Of a stretch of 42,410 nt of DNA, positions 15,480 through 25,227 are shown piece by piece. The stretch is from Bacteroidales bacterium. Its GTDB lineage: Bacteria; Bacteroidota; Bacteroidia; Bacteroidales; F082. Under the pieces are notes generated by a model. The model was not told the DNA's origin. It did no database searches and was given only the letters and a program-made list of their open reading frames with translations. The translations under genes and the position numbers were made by a program. Numbering within the stretch: position 1 is the first letter of the stretch; each line of letters begins with the position of its first letter. Location of the stretch: positions 1 through 42,410 of the forward strand of contig WFZS01000064.1 in the NCBI GenBank assembly GCA_015489465.1, given 5' to 3'.

Positions 15480-17288
15480 TTACTGCTCTTTATTTCGCTG
15501 TCTTTTTCTTTCTATCTCACTCAAAATTATTTTTCTCATTCTCAACGAACGCGGTGTAACTTCGAGATATTCATCTTTTCTAATGATTTCCATGTACTCT
15601 TCCAACGAAAATTTTACAGGCGGTGCCAATAGAACTTTATCATCCGAACCCGAAGCACGCATATTGGTAAGCTTCTTTGTTTTACAAACATTAACGACAA
15701 GATCGCCTTGTTTTGTATGCTCTCCTATAACCTGACCCGCATAAACTTCTTCTCCCGGAGAGATAAAAAATTTACCTCTGTCCTGAAGTTTAAAAAGAGC
15801 AAATGGAATAGCCGTTCCCGTGTCCAAAGATATCAAAGCTCCGTTTCTCCGGCTTCCTATTTCACCTTTCCAGGGAGCAAACTCTTTAAATCTGTGAGCT
15901 ATAATTGCCTCTCCCTCTGTGGAGGTAAGAATACTGTTACGCAAACCTATGATACCTCTCGAAGGTATTACAAACTCCAAATACATCCTGTCGCCTTTCG
16001 GTTCCATATTCAGCATCTCCCCTTTTCTGAAAGTAACTATATCGATTACTTTTCCTGCAAAATCTTCCGGAACCAAAACCGTCAAACTTTCAACGGGCTC
16101 GTGTTTGACACCGTTAATTTCTTTTATTATAACCTTTGGTTGCCCGAGCTGAAATTCGTAACCTTCACGACGCATGGTTTCAACAAGTACCGACAAATGA
16201 AGTATTCCCCTGCCGTAAACAAGATACGAATCGGCAGAGTCGGTCTCTTCAACACGAAGTGCAAGATTTTTTTCCGTTTCTTTAAAAAGCCTGTCTCGTA
16301 AATGACGTGAAGTAACATATTTCCCTTCTTTACCGAAAAAAGGCGAGTTATTAATGGTAAAAAGCATACTTATTGTGGGCTCATCGATTTTTATACGCGG
16401 CAGAGCTTCAGGATTTTCAAAATCGGCAATGGTATCACCGATTTCAAAATCTTCTATACCCATCACGGCAACAATATCACCGGCATATACAGGTGTTTTT
16501 CTTTTCTCTTTACCGAGCCCTTCAAAAGTGTAAAGCTCTTTTATTTTTTGTTTTTGAACCGAACCGTCTTTTTTCATCAACGACACATTCATTCCGGGTT
16601 CAAGAATTCCCCTTGTCAAACGCCCTACGGCTATCCTACCCACATAAGAGGAATAATCCAACGACGTGATTTGAAGCTGCGGTGTTCCTTCTACAAATTC
16701 GGCGGGAGGAATTGTTTCCAAAATAACATCGAGAAGATAAGAAACATCGGTTGAAGGTTTATTATAATCACCCGACATCCAACCCTGTTTTGCCGAGCCG
16801 TAAACCGTAGGAAAGTCAAGCTGGTCATCGGTTGCACCCAAATTAAACATCAACTCGAAAACCTCTTCCTGAACAACATCGGGATGACAATTTGGTTTAT
16901 CAACTTTATTGATAACAACTATTGGTTTTAAGCCCAATTCAATGGCTTTTTGCAACACAAAACGCGTTTGAGGCATCGGACCTTCAAAGGCATCAACTAC
17001 CAACAAAACACCGTCGGCCATATTCAAAACACGCTCCACTTCTCCCCCGAAATCGGAGTGTCCGGGAGTATCAATTATATTAATCTTGGTTCCTTTATAA
17101 CTTATCGATACGTTTTTCGATAGTATTGTTATCCCTCTTTCCCGTTCCAAGTCGTTGTTGTCGAGTATCAGGTCTTCAACCTCCTGATTATCCCTGAACA
17201 GTTTAACCTGATGTAACATTCTGTCAACCAATGTGGTTTTACCGTGGTCAACGTGAGCAATAATAGCTATGTTTCTTATCTCTTTCAT
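15480..17288 (-). CDS. typA: Ribosome-associated translational GTPase TypA/BipA
   Basis: 602 residues, standard length. GTPase motifs: G1 [11 protein letters not shown]2 region [10 protein letters not shown]3 [15 protein letters not shown]4 NKVDKP. EF-G-like domains III and V and the TypA-specific C-terminal domain follow ([52 protein letters not shown]). It binds 70S ribosomes and helps large-subunit assembly and growth under stress or cold. An in-frame ATG at 17303 would add MKNLF; the ATG at 17288 gives the usual [16 protein letters not shown] start. Confidence 0.97.
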   Translation of the reverse strand: MKEIRNIAIIAHVDHGKTTLVDRMLHQVKLFRDNQEVEDLILDNNDLERERGITILSKNVSISYKGTKINIIDTPGHSDFGGEVERVLNMADGVLLVVDAFEGPMPQTRFVLQKAIELGLKPIVVINKVDKPNCHPDVVQEEVFELMFNLGATDDQLDFPTVYGSAKQGWMSGDYNKPSTDVSYLLDVILETIPPAEFVEGTPQLQITSLDYSSYVGRIAVGRLTRGILEPGMNVSLMKKDGSVQKQKIKELYTFEGLGKEKRKTPVYAGDIVAVMGIEDFEIGDTIADFENPEALPRIKIDEPTISMLFTINNSPFFGKEGKYVTSRHLRDRLFKETEKNLALRVEETDSADSYLVYGRGILHLSVLVETMRREGYEFQLGQPKVIIKEINGVKHEPVESLTVLVPEDFAGKVIDIVTFRKGEMLNMEPKGDRMYLEFVIPSRGIIGLRNSILTSTEGEAIIAHRFKEFAPWKGEIGSRRNGALISLDTGTAIPFALFKLQDRGKFFISPGEEVYAGQVIGEHTKQGDLVVNVCKTKKLTNMRASGSDDKVLLAPPVKFSLEEYMEIIRKDEYLEVTPRSLRMRKIILSEIERKRQRNKEQ

Positions 17289-17497
17289 AAACAAATTTTT
17301 CACTTTTAAAAGCGCGCAAAGGTACTCATAAAAATGCCGTATCTTACATTTTTGGTTATTTTAACATTACCGGCTTAAAATCAGAAGGTTAAATATTACA
17401 GGGCGATATCCAAGTAATAAAATTCACAATTATCTTCTTTTACTATAAATTCTTATTTTTGATTTTGCAATTTTTCAATTTAACAAACCAAAAAATT

Positions 17498-18667
17498 ATG
17501 AAAAAACTTTTCCTTTTTATTTTTCTTTTCAGCGCCATTTTTGCATATCCGCAAAAGTTTCAAGGGCTTGCCTTAACACCGCCAATGGGATGGAACAGCT
17601 GGAATAAATTCGGCTGCGATGTCAGTGAAAAACTTATTAAAGAAATTGCCGACGCCATGGTTGAAAGCGGTATGAAAGATGCCGGTTACCAATATGTGAT
17701 TATCGATGACTGTTGGCAAATAGGACGCGATGATCAGGGTAACATTATCCCCGATCCCGTAAGATTCCCTTCCGGCATGAAAGCTCTTGCCGATTACGTT
17801 CATTCCAAAGGACTTAAATTCGGGATATATTCCGATGCCGGAAGTAAAACATGCCAGCGGAGACCAGGCAGCCGCGGTTACGAATTTCAAGATGCAAGAA
17901 CTTATGCCTCGTGGGGTGTAGATTATGTCAAATTCGACTGGTGCTACACCTCAACACAAGATGCCAAAGCTTCATACACAACAATGCGAGATGCCATTTA
18001 TGCGGCGGGACGCCCTATGGTTTTCAGTTTATGCGACTGGGGATTAAGCAAACCGTGGTTATGGGCAAAAGATGTGGGGCATCTGTGGAGAGCCACCGAC
18101 GACATTATGGACTGTTGGGACTGCCAGGATAACCGTAACAATGCCGGGTTCACAATTCTTTTGGACAGGGTTGCCGATTTATACTCTTATTCGGGTCCCG
18201 ACCATTGGAACGACCCCGATATGCTTGAAGTTGGTAACAAAGGATTAAACAATACCGAAAGCAGAGCCCATTTCAGCCTTTGGTGTATCCTTGCTGCCCC
18301 TCTAATTGCAGGCAACGACCTGCGCAGCATGAGCGACGAAACAAAAAATATTTTAACAAACAAAGAAGCCATAGCCGTTGATCAGGACCCTTTGGGTAAA
18401 CAAGGAGTAAAAGTACGTGACGACGGTGATTACGAAGTATGGGTAAAACAGTTGGCTGACGGGTCGAGAGCCGTTGTTCTTTTTAACAGAAGTTTGAAAG
18501 AGAAAACGATGAAGGTAAAATGGGAAGAAATGGGATACCCTTCATATATTCAGGCAAATGTACGTGACCTTTGGCAACATAAAGATATGGGCAAATTCAC
18601 AGGCAAATATTCGGACATTGTTCCCGCACACGGTGCCATTATGATAAAAGTGGTTCCCGAAAAATAG
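17498..18667 (+). CDS. Secreted alpha-galactosidase, GH27
   Basis: Removes terminal alpha-1,6-linked galactose from galactosides or galactomannan. 389 residues with a signal peptide (MKKLFLFIFLFSAIFAYPQ). GH27 motifs in order: LTPPMGWNSWNKFGC, YVIIDDCWQ, KFGIYSDAG, YVKFDWCY with the nucleophile Asp147, WRATDDI with acid/base Asp202, PDHWNDPDMLEVGN, and an all-beta C-terminal domain. The ATG at 17498 is chosen because it begins the signal peptide; the frame opens at 17459. No transporter, SusC/D pair or other glycosidase sits beside it, so it is not part of a polysaccharide utilisation locus here. Confidence 0.95.
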   Translation: MKKLFLFIFLFSAIFAYPQKFQGLALTPPMGWNSWNKFGCDVSEKLIKEIADAMVESGMKDAGYQYVIIDDCWQIGRDDQGNIIPDPVRFPSGMKALADYVHSKGLKFGIYSDAGSKTCQRRPGSRGYEFQDARTYASWGVDYVKFDWCYTSTQDAKASYTTMRDAIYAAGRPMVFSLCDWGLSKPWLWAKDVGHLWRATDDIMDCWDCQDNRNNAGFTILLDRVADLYSYSGPDHWNDPDMLEVGNKGLNNTESRAHFSLWCILAAPLIAGNDLRSMSDETKNILTNKEAIAVDQDPLGKQGVKVRDDGDYEVWVKQLADGSRAVVLFNRSLKEKTMKVKWEEMGYPSYIQANVRDLWQHKDMGKFTGKYSDIVPAHGAIMIKVVPEK

Positions 18668-18690
18668 ATTTTATAATAATCCTTAATTTT

Positions 18691-18726
18691 AAAAGGCGCT
18701 TCCGATAACCAAAGGAGCGCCTTTTT
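18691..18726 (+). terminator. Terminator after GH27 gene
   Basis: Stem AAAAGGCGCT / AGCGCCTTTT followed by further T residues. Confidence 0.85.
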
Positions 18727-18728
18727 AC

Positions 18729-18736
18729 TACCTTTG
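18729..18736 (+). promoter_or_regulatory. Putative -7 promoter box for the M16 operon
   Basis: TACCTTTG matches TAnnTTTG, directly after the terminator of the previous gene and 28 bases before the ATG at 18765. No clear -33 TTG. Confidence 0.5.
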
Positions 18737-18764
18737 CAAACTCATTATGCAATAATTACCCGAT

Positions 18765-20012
18765 ATGGTTGAATTCGAAAAATTTATATTGAACAACGGT
18801 TTGACGGTTATAGTCCATAAAGACAAAACCACTCCCATTGTCGCAATGAACATAATATATAAAGTAGGTTCAAGGGATGAAAAACCCGACAAAACCGGCT
18901 TTGCTCATCTTTTTGAACACTTGATGTTCGGAGGTTCGGAAAATATTCCCAGATACGACGAACCTTTACAACTTGCCGGAGGTGAAAACAACGCATTTAC
19001 CAACAACGATTACACCGATTATTACCTTACCATACCGAAAAACAACCTGGAAATTGCATTTTGGCTTGAATCGGACAGGATGTTAAATTTGGCATTCACC
19101 GAAAAAAGTCTGGAAGTTCAACGTCAGGTGGTCATTGAAGAATTCAAACAAAATTATTTGAATCAACCTTACGGAGATGTATATCTCTTGTTAAATCCTT
19201 TGGTTTATAAAGTTCATCCTTACCAATGGCCTACCATAGGCAAAGATATCAGCCATATTGAAAAAGCAACAATGGAAGACGTCAAAGCTTTTTACGGTAA
19301 ATTTTACAATCCGGATAATGCTATCCTTACCGTTGCAGGGGATGTTGATATAAAGGAAATTGAAAAGCTTGCCAATAAATGGTTCGGGACAATCAACAAA
19401 CAAAGCAATCTTAAAAACCGCAAATATCCCGAAGAGCCTGAACAAAAGGAACCCCGAACAAAATCGGTTCGCAGGGACGTTCCTCAAGATGCTATATATA
19501 TGGCATGGCTTATGCCGGAAAGATTAAACAAAGATTATTACACTTGCGACCTTATCTCCGATATTCTTTCCAACGGTGATTCCTCCAGACTTTACCAAAC
19601 GCTGATAAAAGATAAAAAACTTTTCTCCGAAATAAACGCTTTCATCACCGGAGATGTTGACAAAGGCAGATTCATAGTTACCGGAAAGCTAATGGAAGGT
19701 GTAAGCATGGATGATGCGGAAAACGCGATAGATATAGAATTAAGGAAAATAAGCACGGAAAATGTTAAGGACGAAGAATTGAAAAAGGTAATAAATAAAA
19801 TAGAGGCATCTTGGATATTTTCCCGTTTATCGGTTTTGAACAAAGCCATGAACCTAGGTTATTATGAAATGTTAGGCAACGCCTCGATGTATAATAATGA
19901 ACTCGACAATTACGGGTCGGTTAACAAAGAAAGGATACGGGAAACCGCCCGGCAACTGTTTGCCCCGCACCGCAAAAACGTTTTATATTATTACTCAAAA
20001 AAAAGTAAATAA
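18765..20012 (+). CDS. M16 family zinc metallopeptidase, catalytic subunit
   Basis: 415 residues, pitrilysin/processing-peptidase family. The inverted zinc motif HLFEH is at residues 48-52 (GFAHLFEHLMFGGSENIP), with the downstream acidic helix VVIEEFKQNYLNQPYGDVY supplying the third ligand. It has two M16 domains (about 1-190 and 200-400). No signal peptide is visible, so it may act in the cytoplasm or leave by another route. The stop overlaps the start of the next M16 gene (TAATG), so the two are translationally coupled. Such pairs form heterodimers with one active and one inactive subunit. Confidence 0.93.
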   Translation: MVEFEKFILNNGLTVIVHKDKTTPIVAMNIIYKVGSRDEKPDKTGFAHLFEHLMFGGSENIPRYDEPLQLAGGENNAFTNNDYTDYYLTIPKNNLEIAFWLESDRMLNLAFTEKSLEVQRQVVIEEFKQNYLNQPYGDVYLLLNPLVYKVHPYQWPTIGKDISHIEKATMEDVKAFYGKFYNPDNAILTVAGDVDIKEIEKLANKWFGTINKQSNLKNRKYPEEPEQKEPRTKSVRRDVPQDAIYMAWLMPERLNKDYYTCDLISDILSNGDSSRLYQTLIKDKKLFSEINAFITGDVDKGRFIVTGKLMEGVSMDDAENAIDIELRKISTENVKDEELKKVINKIEASWIFSRLSVLNKAMNLGYYEMLGNASMYNNELDNYGSVNKERIRETARQLFAPHRKNVLYYYSKKSK

Positions 20013-21295
20013 TGAATATCGACAGAAAAACAATGCCCCCTTTGGGTAACATACCCGATTTAGCTTTAAAAAATCCGGAAAATATCAGACTTAATAACGG
20101 GCTCGATTTATACATTATTGACGGGGGATATGAAAAAGTAACCCGTTTGGATATTGTTTTTGAAGCAGGTTCGGCATATCAAAAAAAGAAACTTACGGCT
20201 GCAAGTGTAACCAATTTACTTAAAGAAGGAACCAAAAACAAAACCTCTGTCGAAATAGTCGAAATTCTGGATTACCACGGTGCTTACCTTAACATCGGCA
20301 ACAACAAAGATACAGCCACTTTAACACTTTTTTCACTTACAAAACACCTTGACAAATTATTGCCTTTGATTAATGAAATATTAACGGAATCCGTTTTTCC
20401 GCAAAGGGAACTTGAAATATTTTTAAATCGCAAAAAACAAAGATATCTGGTCGATATTCAAAAAGTAAAATATCTGGCATCTCTTGAATTTAACAAAACA
20501 ATTTTCGGTGACGGAACCGCTTACGGACAAGTTTTAAATGAAAACGATTTCAACTCTTTAACGAGGGACGACGTTGTAAATTTTTTTAAAAAACGCTATC
20601 GTCCGGAAAATGCGTATGCAGTTCTGAGCGGTTTTGTGGATAAAAAAACCGAAGAGCTGATAAATAAATTTCTCGGAAACATAAAATGTAGCGGTAAAAG
20701 TCCGGAATCGGAAAATATAAAATTCTTTTCGGAACAAGAAACCGGTAAAAAATACATTGAGAAAGAAAACTCTCTGCAGTCTGCCATAAGAATAGGCAAA
20801 CAAATGATAAACCGCACACACCCCGATTTTGCATATGTTTCGCTTTTAAACATGATTTTGGGAGGTTATTTCGGTTCGAGGCTAATGTCTAATTTACGGG
20901 AGGACAAGGGTTTGACTTATGGCATTCACTCTTTTGTTCAAACGCATAAAAAAGCTGCGTATTTTGCCATTGCCACCGAAGTAAATGCAGAAGCCACTAA
21001 AATGGCAGTGGAAGAAATAATAAAAGAGATAGAACGGTTAAGGACAGAACCTGTTAAGGAAGACGAACTTAAACTTGTTTTGAACTATTTATCCGGCAGT
21101 TTTCTGAGAAGCTTTGACGGACCGATGATTCTGGCCGAAAGATTTTTACTGGTTAAGGATTTCGGATTAACTTTTGAACATTACAAAGATATTTTGAGAA
21201 AAATGTCACTTTCAACACCCGAACAACTTTTGGAAACCGCGGATAAATATTTTGCCACGGACAAAATGGTAGAGCTTATTGTTGGAAAAGAGTAA
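20012..21295 (+). CDS. M16 family peptidase-like protein, non-catalytic partner
   Basis: 427 residues with the M16 fold (DIVFEAGSAYQKKKLTAAS, YLASLEFNKTIFGDGTAYGQ, SRLMSNLREDKGLTYGIHS) but no HxxEH; the region where it should lie reads VTNLLKEGT. The Arg/Tyr motif LREDKGLTYG, typical of the inactive half, is present. It overlaps the catalytic gene by one base and most likely makes up the second half of the proteolytic chamber. Confidence 0.92.
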   Translation: MNIDRKTMPPLGNIPDLALKNPENIRLNNGLDLYIIDGGYEKVTRLDIVFEAGSAYQKKKLTAASVTNLLKEGTKNKTSVEIVEILDYHGAYLNIGNNKDTATLTLFSLTKHLDKLLPLINEILTESVFPQRELEIFLNRKKQRYLVDIQKVKYLASLEFNKTIFGDGTAYGQVLNENDFNSLTRDDVVNFFKKRYRPENAYAVLSGFVDKKTEELINKFLGNIKCSGKSPESENIKFFSEQETGKKYIEKENSLQSAIRIGKQMINRTHPDFAYVSLLNMILGGYFGSRLMSNLREDKGLTYGIHSFVQTHKKAAYFAIATEVNAEATKMAVEEIIKEIERLRTEPVKEDELKLVLNYLSGSFLRSFDGPMILAERFLLVKDFGLTFEHYKDILRKMSLSTPEQLLETADKYFATDKMVELIVGKE

Positions 21296-21486
21296 GTTAC
21301 ATCTAATTAATTTCTCAATTTTAACGTAAAATCATTGTGCCACTATGTCAGGTTAATTTAGTGGTATATTAATTGATTTACAAAATGCGAAGTTGCAAAA
21401 AGCCGGTTAAAATCCCGCGACAGGGATAAAAAGTTATAAGGCTTATGCATTTCCCAATCATTTACGTGGTTGTTAAATTTAGAATG

Positions 21487-21494
21487 AAGGAGGA
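21487..21494 (+). promoter_or_regulatory. Strong Shine-Dalgarno for the dnaJ-like gene
   Basis: AAGGAGGA, 10 bases before the ATG at 21505. Most genes in this window have no such sequence, as expected for Bacteroidota. The next gene in the operon also has one (AAAGGAGAA before 22494). Confidence 0.6.
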
Positions 21495-21504
21495 TTAAAG
21501 GAAT

Positions 21505-22476
21505 ATGGAATATAAAGATTATTATAAAACATTAGGGGTTTCAAAGAATGCTACGCAAGACGAAATCAAAAAAGCTTACAGGAAATTGGCAATAAAATAT
21601 CACCCCGATAAAAATAAGGGTGACAAAGCCAAAGAAGAGAAGTTTAAAGAGATTTCGGAAGCTTACGAAGTATTGGGAGACCCCGAAAAACGAAAAAAAT
21701 ACGATAAATTGGGTGCCAACTGGAAGCAATATGAAAACTTCCAAAGAGGAGGAGGACAAGCAAGCGATTTCGATTGGTCCGAATTTTTCGGAGGAGCAGG
21801 CGCCCAAGGAGGACAAGGAGGCGGAACTTACACCTTTGAAGGCGACCCGTCGGATTTCTCCGAATTTTTCCGTAACATTTTCGGCGGAGGATTCGGTGGC
21901 GGCGGATACAGCCGTGGAGGTTATAGCCGTGGCGGATACGGTTCGGGTTACCGTTCTGCACCAAGAAAAGGGCAAGACTACGTTTCGGAAATGACAATTA
22001 CTTTTGACGAAGCATATCACGGAACAACAAGGATTATAAACCTTGACGGTAAAAAACTTAGGATAAAACTTAAACCCGGTACAAGAGACGGACAAAAGAT
22101 TAAACTTGCAGGAAAAGGAGGTCCGGGTATTAACGGAGGTCCCGCAGGTGACCTTATTTTAACCATCAAGGTTCTGCCTGATCCGAGGTTTAAACGTGAA
22201 GGTAACGACTTGTATGCCGAACTTCCGATAGATGTACCTACAGCTGTTCTCGGTGGAAAAGTACCGGTTTATACACCGGACGGAAAAACGGTAAAACTGA
22301 ACATTCCGGCAGGTACATCTTGCGGTAAAAAGTTACGTTTGAAAGGTAAAGGAATGCCCGTTTATGAAAATCCCGGACAGCACGGCGATTTGTACGTTAC
22401 TACAAAAATTGTGGTTCCGCAAACTCTTACCAAAGAGCAAAGAGAACTTTACGAAAAGTTAAAACAAATAAGCTAA
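21505..22476 (+). CDS. DnaJ-class co-chaperone (CbpA-like, no zinc finger)
   Basis: 323 residues. The J domain (1-70) carries HPD in YHPDKNKGD, then a Gly/Phe- and Gly/Tyr-rich linker (about 85-155, with repeated GGYSRGGY), then two type-II C-terminal substrate-binding domains with no CxxCxGxG zinc centre. It stimulates DnaK ATPase and hands over unfolded clients. The layout matches CbpA rather than DnaJ. The downstream gene occupies the place where CbpM is found in other bacteria, 17 bases away. No CIRCE-type heat-shock operator is seen in the 209 bases upstream. Confidence 0.93.
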   Translation: MEYKDYYKTLGVSKNATQDEIKKAYRKLAIKYHPDKNKGDKAKEEKFKEISEAYEVLGDPEKRKKYDKLGANWKQYENFQRGGGQASDFDWSEFFGGAGAQGGQGGGTYTFEGDPSDFSEFFRNIFGGGFGGGGYSRGGYSRGGYGSGYRSAPRKGQDYVSEMTITFDEAYHGTTRIINLDGKKLRIKLKPGTRDGQKIKLAGKGGPGINGGPAGDLILTIKVLPDPRFKREGNDLYAELPIDVPTAVLGGKVPVYTPDGKTVKLNIPAGTSCGKKLRLKGKGMPVYENPGQHGDLYVTTKIVVPQTLTKEQRELYEKLKQIS

Positions 22477-22493
22477 GAAAAGGAGAATAAAAT

Positions 22494-22856
22494 ATGTTAG
22501 TACGAATTATAGATAATGAGGATGTTTCACGTTTTAAGGGGCTTTTGGAATTTATTGATGCTGCAATAGATTCCAACATGCGTCATTACGCATCCGAAAT
22601 TATTGAAATGGTTGAAATGGGTAAAGAGGAAGAACTGATGGAAGCCATGCTTAGAGCTCAGGAAGCTATCAGAGCCATGGGCATTCCGGTAGAAAACCAT
22701 TTTAAAAAGATTTACCGCGAATCGCGTCATAACGTGATATGCGATTATAAAATTTCGCCCCTTGCTTTCGGACTCATTTGTATTAATGCCAACCCGTCAA
22801 ACAAAAATGTGGCAAGAATTCAAATTGAAATGATAAATAAATTACTTAACAAATAA
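22494..22856 (+). CDS. Small protein of unknown function, dnaJ-like operon
   Basis: 120 residues, mostly helical, with Met-rich amphipathic segments (IIEMVEMGKEEELMEAMLRAQEAIRAM) and a mixed C-terminal part (RHNVICDYKISPLAFGLICINANPSN). I do not recognise the family. By position it could be a partner of the DnaJ homologue, as CbpM is of CbpA, but it has no MerR-like helix-turn-helix or other CbpM feature that I can see. A good Shine-Dalgarno (AAAGGAGAA) and a terminator right after it show that it is a real gene and the last of its operon. Confidence 0.75.
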   Translation: MLVRIIDNEDVSRFKGLLEFIDAAIDSNMRHYASEIIEMVEMGKEEELMEAMLRAQEAIRAMGIPVENHFKKIYRESRHNVICDYKISPLAFGLICINANPSNKNVARIQIEMINKLLNK

Positions 22857-22882
22857 AAAAAGCCTCGTATGAGGCTTTTTTT
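22853..22882. terminator. Bidirectional terminator between convergent genes
   Basis: AAAAAAGCCTC / GAGGCTTTTTT with loop GTAT, with A and T runs on both sides. It serves the dnaJ-like operon and the class-V aminotransferase gene opposite. Confidence 0.9.
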
Positions 22883-22906
22883 ATTTGTTCCCCGTTGAAT
22901 ACAGTT

Positions 22907-24379
22907 TTATTGTAATTTAAACCATTTTTCAATAATAGAATCCCTGTTATTTCCATCCTTATGAATCCATTCATTGGTATGTTTATCATAAGTGTAATCT
23001 TTTCTCCACTCGTTGATATTTTCAACTATTTGTTTTGTTGCGTCAATAACAAAATCCAATTCTTCATCGGTCATTGTAGGATGCAATGAAACCCTGACAA
23101 AACCCGGTTTTTCAGACAAATCACCATGACTTATTTTATCAACGATTCTGTGTGATTCCTCGGGAGTAACCCCCAAAAGAAAATGCCCGTAAGTACCGGC
23201 GCAAGCACATCCCCCTCTGGTTTGAATTCCAAACCTGTCATTTAACAATTTTACCATCAAATTATAATGAATATTATCCACATAAAAGGAAAAAATTCCC
23301 AGCCTGTCTTTTATATTCTCTGCCAGAATATGCAATCCGCGTATTTTACCGAACCCTTCAAACGCCTTATCCACAAGCTGTTTTTCCCTTTCCCTGATAA
23401 GTCCGGTATCCATCTGCTCCTTGACTTCTATTGCCATAGCCGCCCGCATTGCCTGCAAAAATCCGGGAGTTCCGCCGTCTTCCCTCAACTCAATATCTTC
23501 AAAATATTTATGCTCGCCCCACGGGTTTGTCCACTCTACCGTTCCGCCACCGGGGTGATCGGGAACGGTCCTGTTGTAAAGATGTTTGTTAAAAACCATC
23601 ACACCCGAAGTACCGGGTCCACCCAAAAATTTGTGCGGTGAAAAAAATATTGCATCAAGATAAGCCTCCGGATCATCGGGATGCATGTTAATATCCACAT
23701 AAGGACCTGCTCCCGCAAAATCAATGAAAGCATATCCACCGTGACGGTGCATAATTTTTGCCATTTCATGATAAGGAGGTTCAACACCGGTAACGTTGCT
23801 GGCTGCAGTGAAAGCCCCGAATTTAAATTTCCGGTTTTTGTATTTGGTTAACTGTTTTTCAAGTTCCGCAGGGTCAACTTTGTTTTCCGAATCGGGATTT
23901 AAAATTATAACATCACAAATAGTTTCTTCCCACGATGTTTGGTTTGAATGATGCTCCATATGGGTTACAAATACAACAGGCTTTTCCGTCTGAGGTAAAC
24001 AATTGCCTTTTTCGTCAAGACGGGCACAACATTTTAGTCCTAAAATTCTTTGAAATTTATTCACAACGGCAGTCATACCACTTCCTGCCATTATCAAAAC
24101 ATCATCGGGACCTGCATTTACATGTTTTTTTATCTTTTTCTGTGCATAATGATAAGCTTTGGTCATCAACGTGCCGGTTTCGGAAGTCTCGGTATGTGTA
24201 TTGGCTACAAAAGGTCCGATAACTTTTTGCATCCGCTCTTCAATAGGACGGTACAACCTGCCGCTTGCAACCCAGTCTGCATAAATCATCTTTTTCTTGC
24301 CGTATGGCGTTTCAAAGTAAACATCGTTACCTATTGTATTTTTTTTAAACTTTTCAAAATGCCGTTCAAGATTATTCAT
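22907..24379 (-). CDS. Class-V PLP-dependent enzyme, cysteine-desulfurase-like
   Basis: 490 residues, longer than typical SufS (about 410). The class-V fold is clear: MEHHSNQTSWEE (His143/144), AGAGPYVDI after Asp220 (pyridine N contact), and FFSPHKFLGGPGTSG with the PLP Lys250. Near residue 400 is TRGGCACAGTYGH, in the position of the catalytic Cys loop of desulfurases, so it may release sulfur from cysteine or selenocysteine. It has a distinctive N-terminus (YFETPYGKKKMIYADWVASGR). No suf or isc genes are nearby, so its role may differ from Fe-S cluster assembly. Monocistronic. Confidence 0.85.
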   Translation of the reverse strand: MNNLERHFEKFKKNTIGNDVYFETPYGKKKMIYADWVASGRLYRPIEERMQKVIGPFVANTHTETSETGTLMTKAYHYAQKKIKKHVNAGPDDVLIMAGSGMTAVVNKFQRILGLKCCARLDEKGNCLPQTEKPVVFVTHMEHHSNQTSWEETICDVIILNPDSENKVDPAELEKQLTKYKNRKFKFGAFTAASNVTGVEPPYHEMAKIMHRHGGYAFIDFAGAGPYVDINMHPDDPEAYLDAIFFSPHKFLGGPGTSGVMVFNKHLYNRTVPDHPGGGTVEWTNPWGEHKYFEDIELREDGGTPGFLQAMRAAMAIEVKEQMDTGLIREREKQLVDKAFEGFGKIRGLHILAENIKDRLGIFSFYVDNIHYNLMVKLLNDRFGIQTRGGCACAGTYGHFLLGVTPEESHRIVDKISHGDLSEKPGFVRVSLHPTMTDEELDFVIDATKQIVENINEWRKDYTYDKHTNEWIHKDGNNRDSIIEKWFKLQ

Positions 24380-24620
24380 ACTCTTAATTTTTTAAAAACC
24401 AAGCAATAAAATATCGGGAAATATATTTTTTGAAATAATAACCGAAATAAAAAAGAAACCGGAGAATGAATAATATGTAAAAAAGATAGACCGCCGCGCA
24501 AGCGGCAACAACCTTCAACACGACAATTTGTTACACAATCACTCTCCATCGTAAGATTTTAATGCACTTTTTTTGTTTTGCAAAACAACAAAAAAGTAAT
24601 TTATAAAAGTCAAATCTAAC
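24380..24620. other. Non-coding sequence upstream of the PLP enzyme gene
   Basis: No gene seen. It contains a small GC-rich stem, GCCGC / GCGGC with loop GCAA (about 24493-24506), and AT-rich sequence. It must hold the promoter of the minus-strand PLP gene, but no TAnnTTTG match is obvious. Confidence 0.4.
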
Positions 24621-24656
24621 AAAAAAACCCGATTCAAAATTAATTGAACCGGGTTT
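24621..24656 (-). terminator. Terminator after rplS
   Basis: On the minus strand AAACCCGGTTCAA pairs with TTGAATCGGGTTT (one mismatch or bulge), followed by a run of T. Confidence 0.88.
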
Positions 24657-24681
24657 ATTAAATCTTTTTTCCGAGAATTTT

Positions 24682-25035
24682 TTACATCCTTTTTTCTTTG
24701 ATACGTGCTTTTTTACCGCGAAGTTTACGGAAGTAAAAAATACGTGCTCTTCTGACTACACCTACTTTATTAACTGTGATATCTTCAATAAACGGTGATG
24801 AAACAGGGAATATTCTTTCTACTCCGATATTTCCTGAAATTTTTCTGATAGTAAATGTTGCTGTAGGTCCGCTTCCTGCTCTTTGCAATACTACTCCTTG
24901 AAATTTCTGTAAACGTTCTTTGTTTCCTTCTTTTATCTTATAGGTAACGGTAATAGTGTCACCGGCTTTGAATGCCGGAAATTGTTTTACTTCTACACTA
25001 TCTTCAACTAACTTTATTAATTCTTTCTTGCCCAT
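24682..25035 (-). CDS. rplS: 50S ribosomal protein L19
   Basis: 117 residues, typical for L19. Family blocks are present: [56 protein letters not shown] and a basic C-terminus [21 protein letters not shown]. It lies at the interface of the two ribosomal subunits. Unlike in many bacteria it is alone here, without rpsP, rimM or trmD, and has its own promoter and terminator. Confidence 0.98.
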   Translation of the reverse strand: MGKKELIKLVEDSVEVKQFPAFKAGDTITVTYKIKEGNKERLQKFQGVVLQRAGSGPTATFTIRKISGNIGVERIFPVSSPFIEDITVNKVGVVRRARIFYFRKLRGKKARIKEKRM

Positions 25036-25073
25036 TTTATTATAGTTTGGAGTGGTTTCTCAAAAAATGAGTG

Positions 25074-25103
25074 CAAATATACTACTATTTATTTATTCAC
25101 CAA
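25074..25103 (-). promoter_or_regulatory. Promoter of rplS
   Basis: Minus-strand TATATTTG (25074-25081) with TTG (25101-25103) exactly 19 bases upstream. The predicted leader is about 34 bases. Confidence 0.7.
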
Positions 25104-25227
25104 GCAAAGATTGGTAAAAAATGTTCCAATAAATTTTATAACGCAAATAATCCCTGTAAATTTAAGTCTTCAATGTCATTAATTTATCTAATTTTACACC
25201 AAAATTAATATTAATAACAAAAGAAAT

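Noticed and set aside
20558-20853. Three overlapping minus-strand frames within the second M16 gene
   Set aside because: Antisense to a well-conserved coding sequence, rich in Phe and Cys, no promoter.
22494-22856. Calling the small dnaJ-operon gene cbpM
   Set aside because: Position alone suggests it; no MerR-like fold or CbpM motif is seen.
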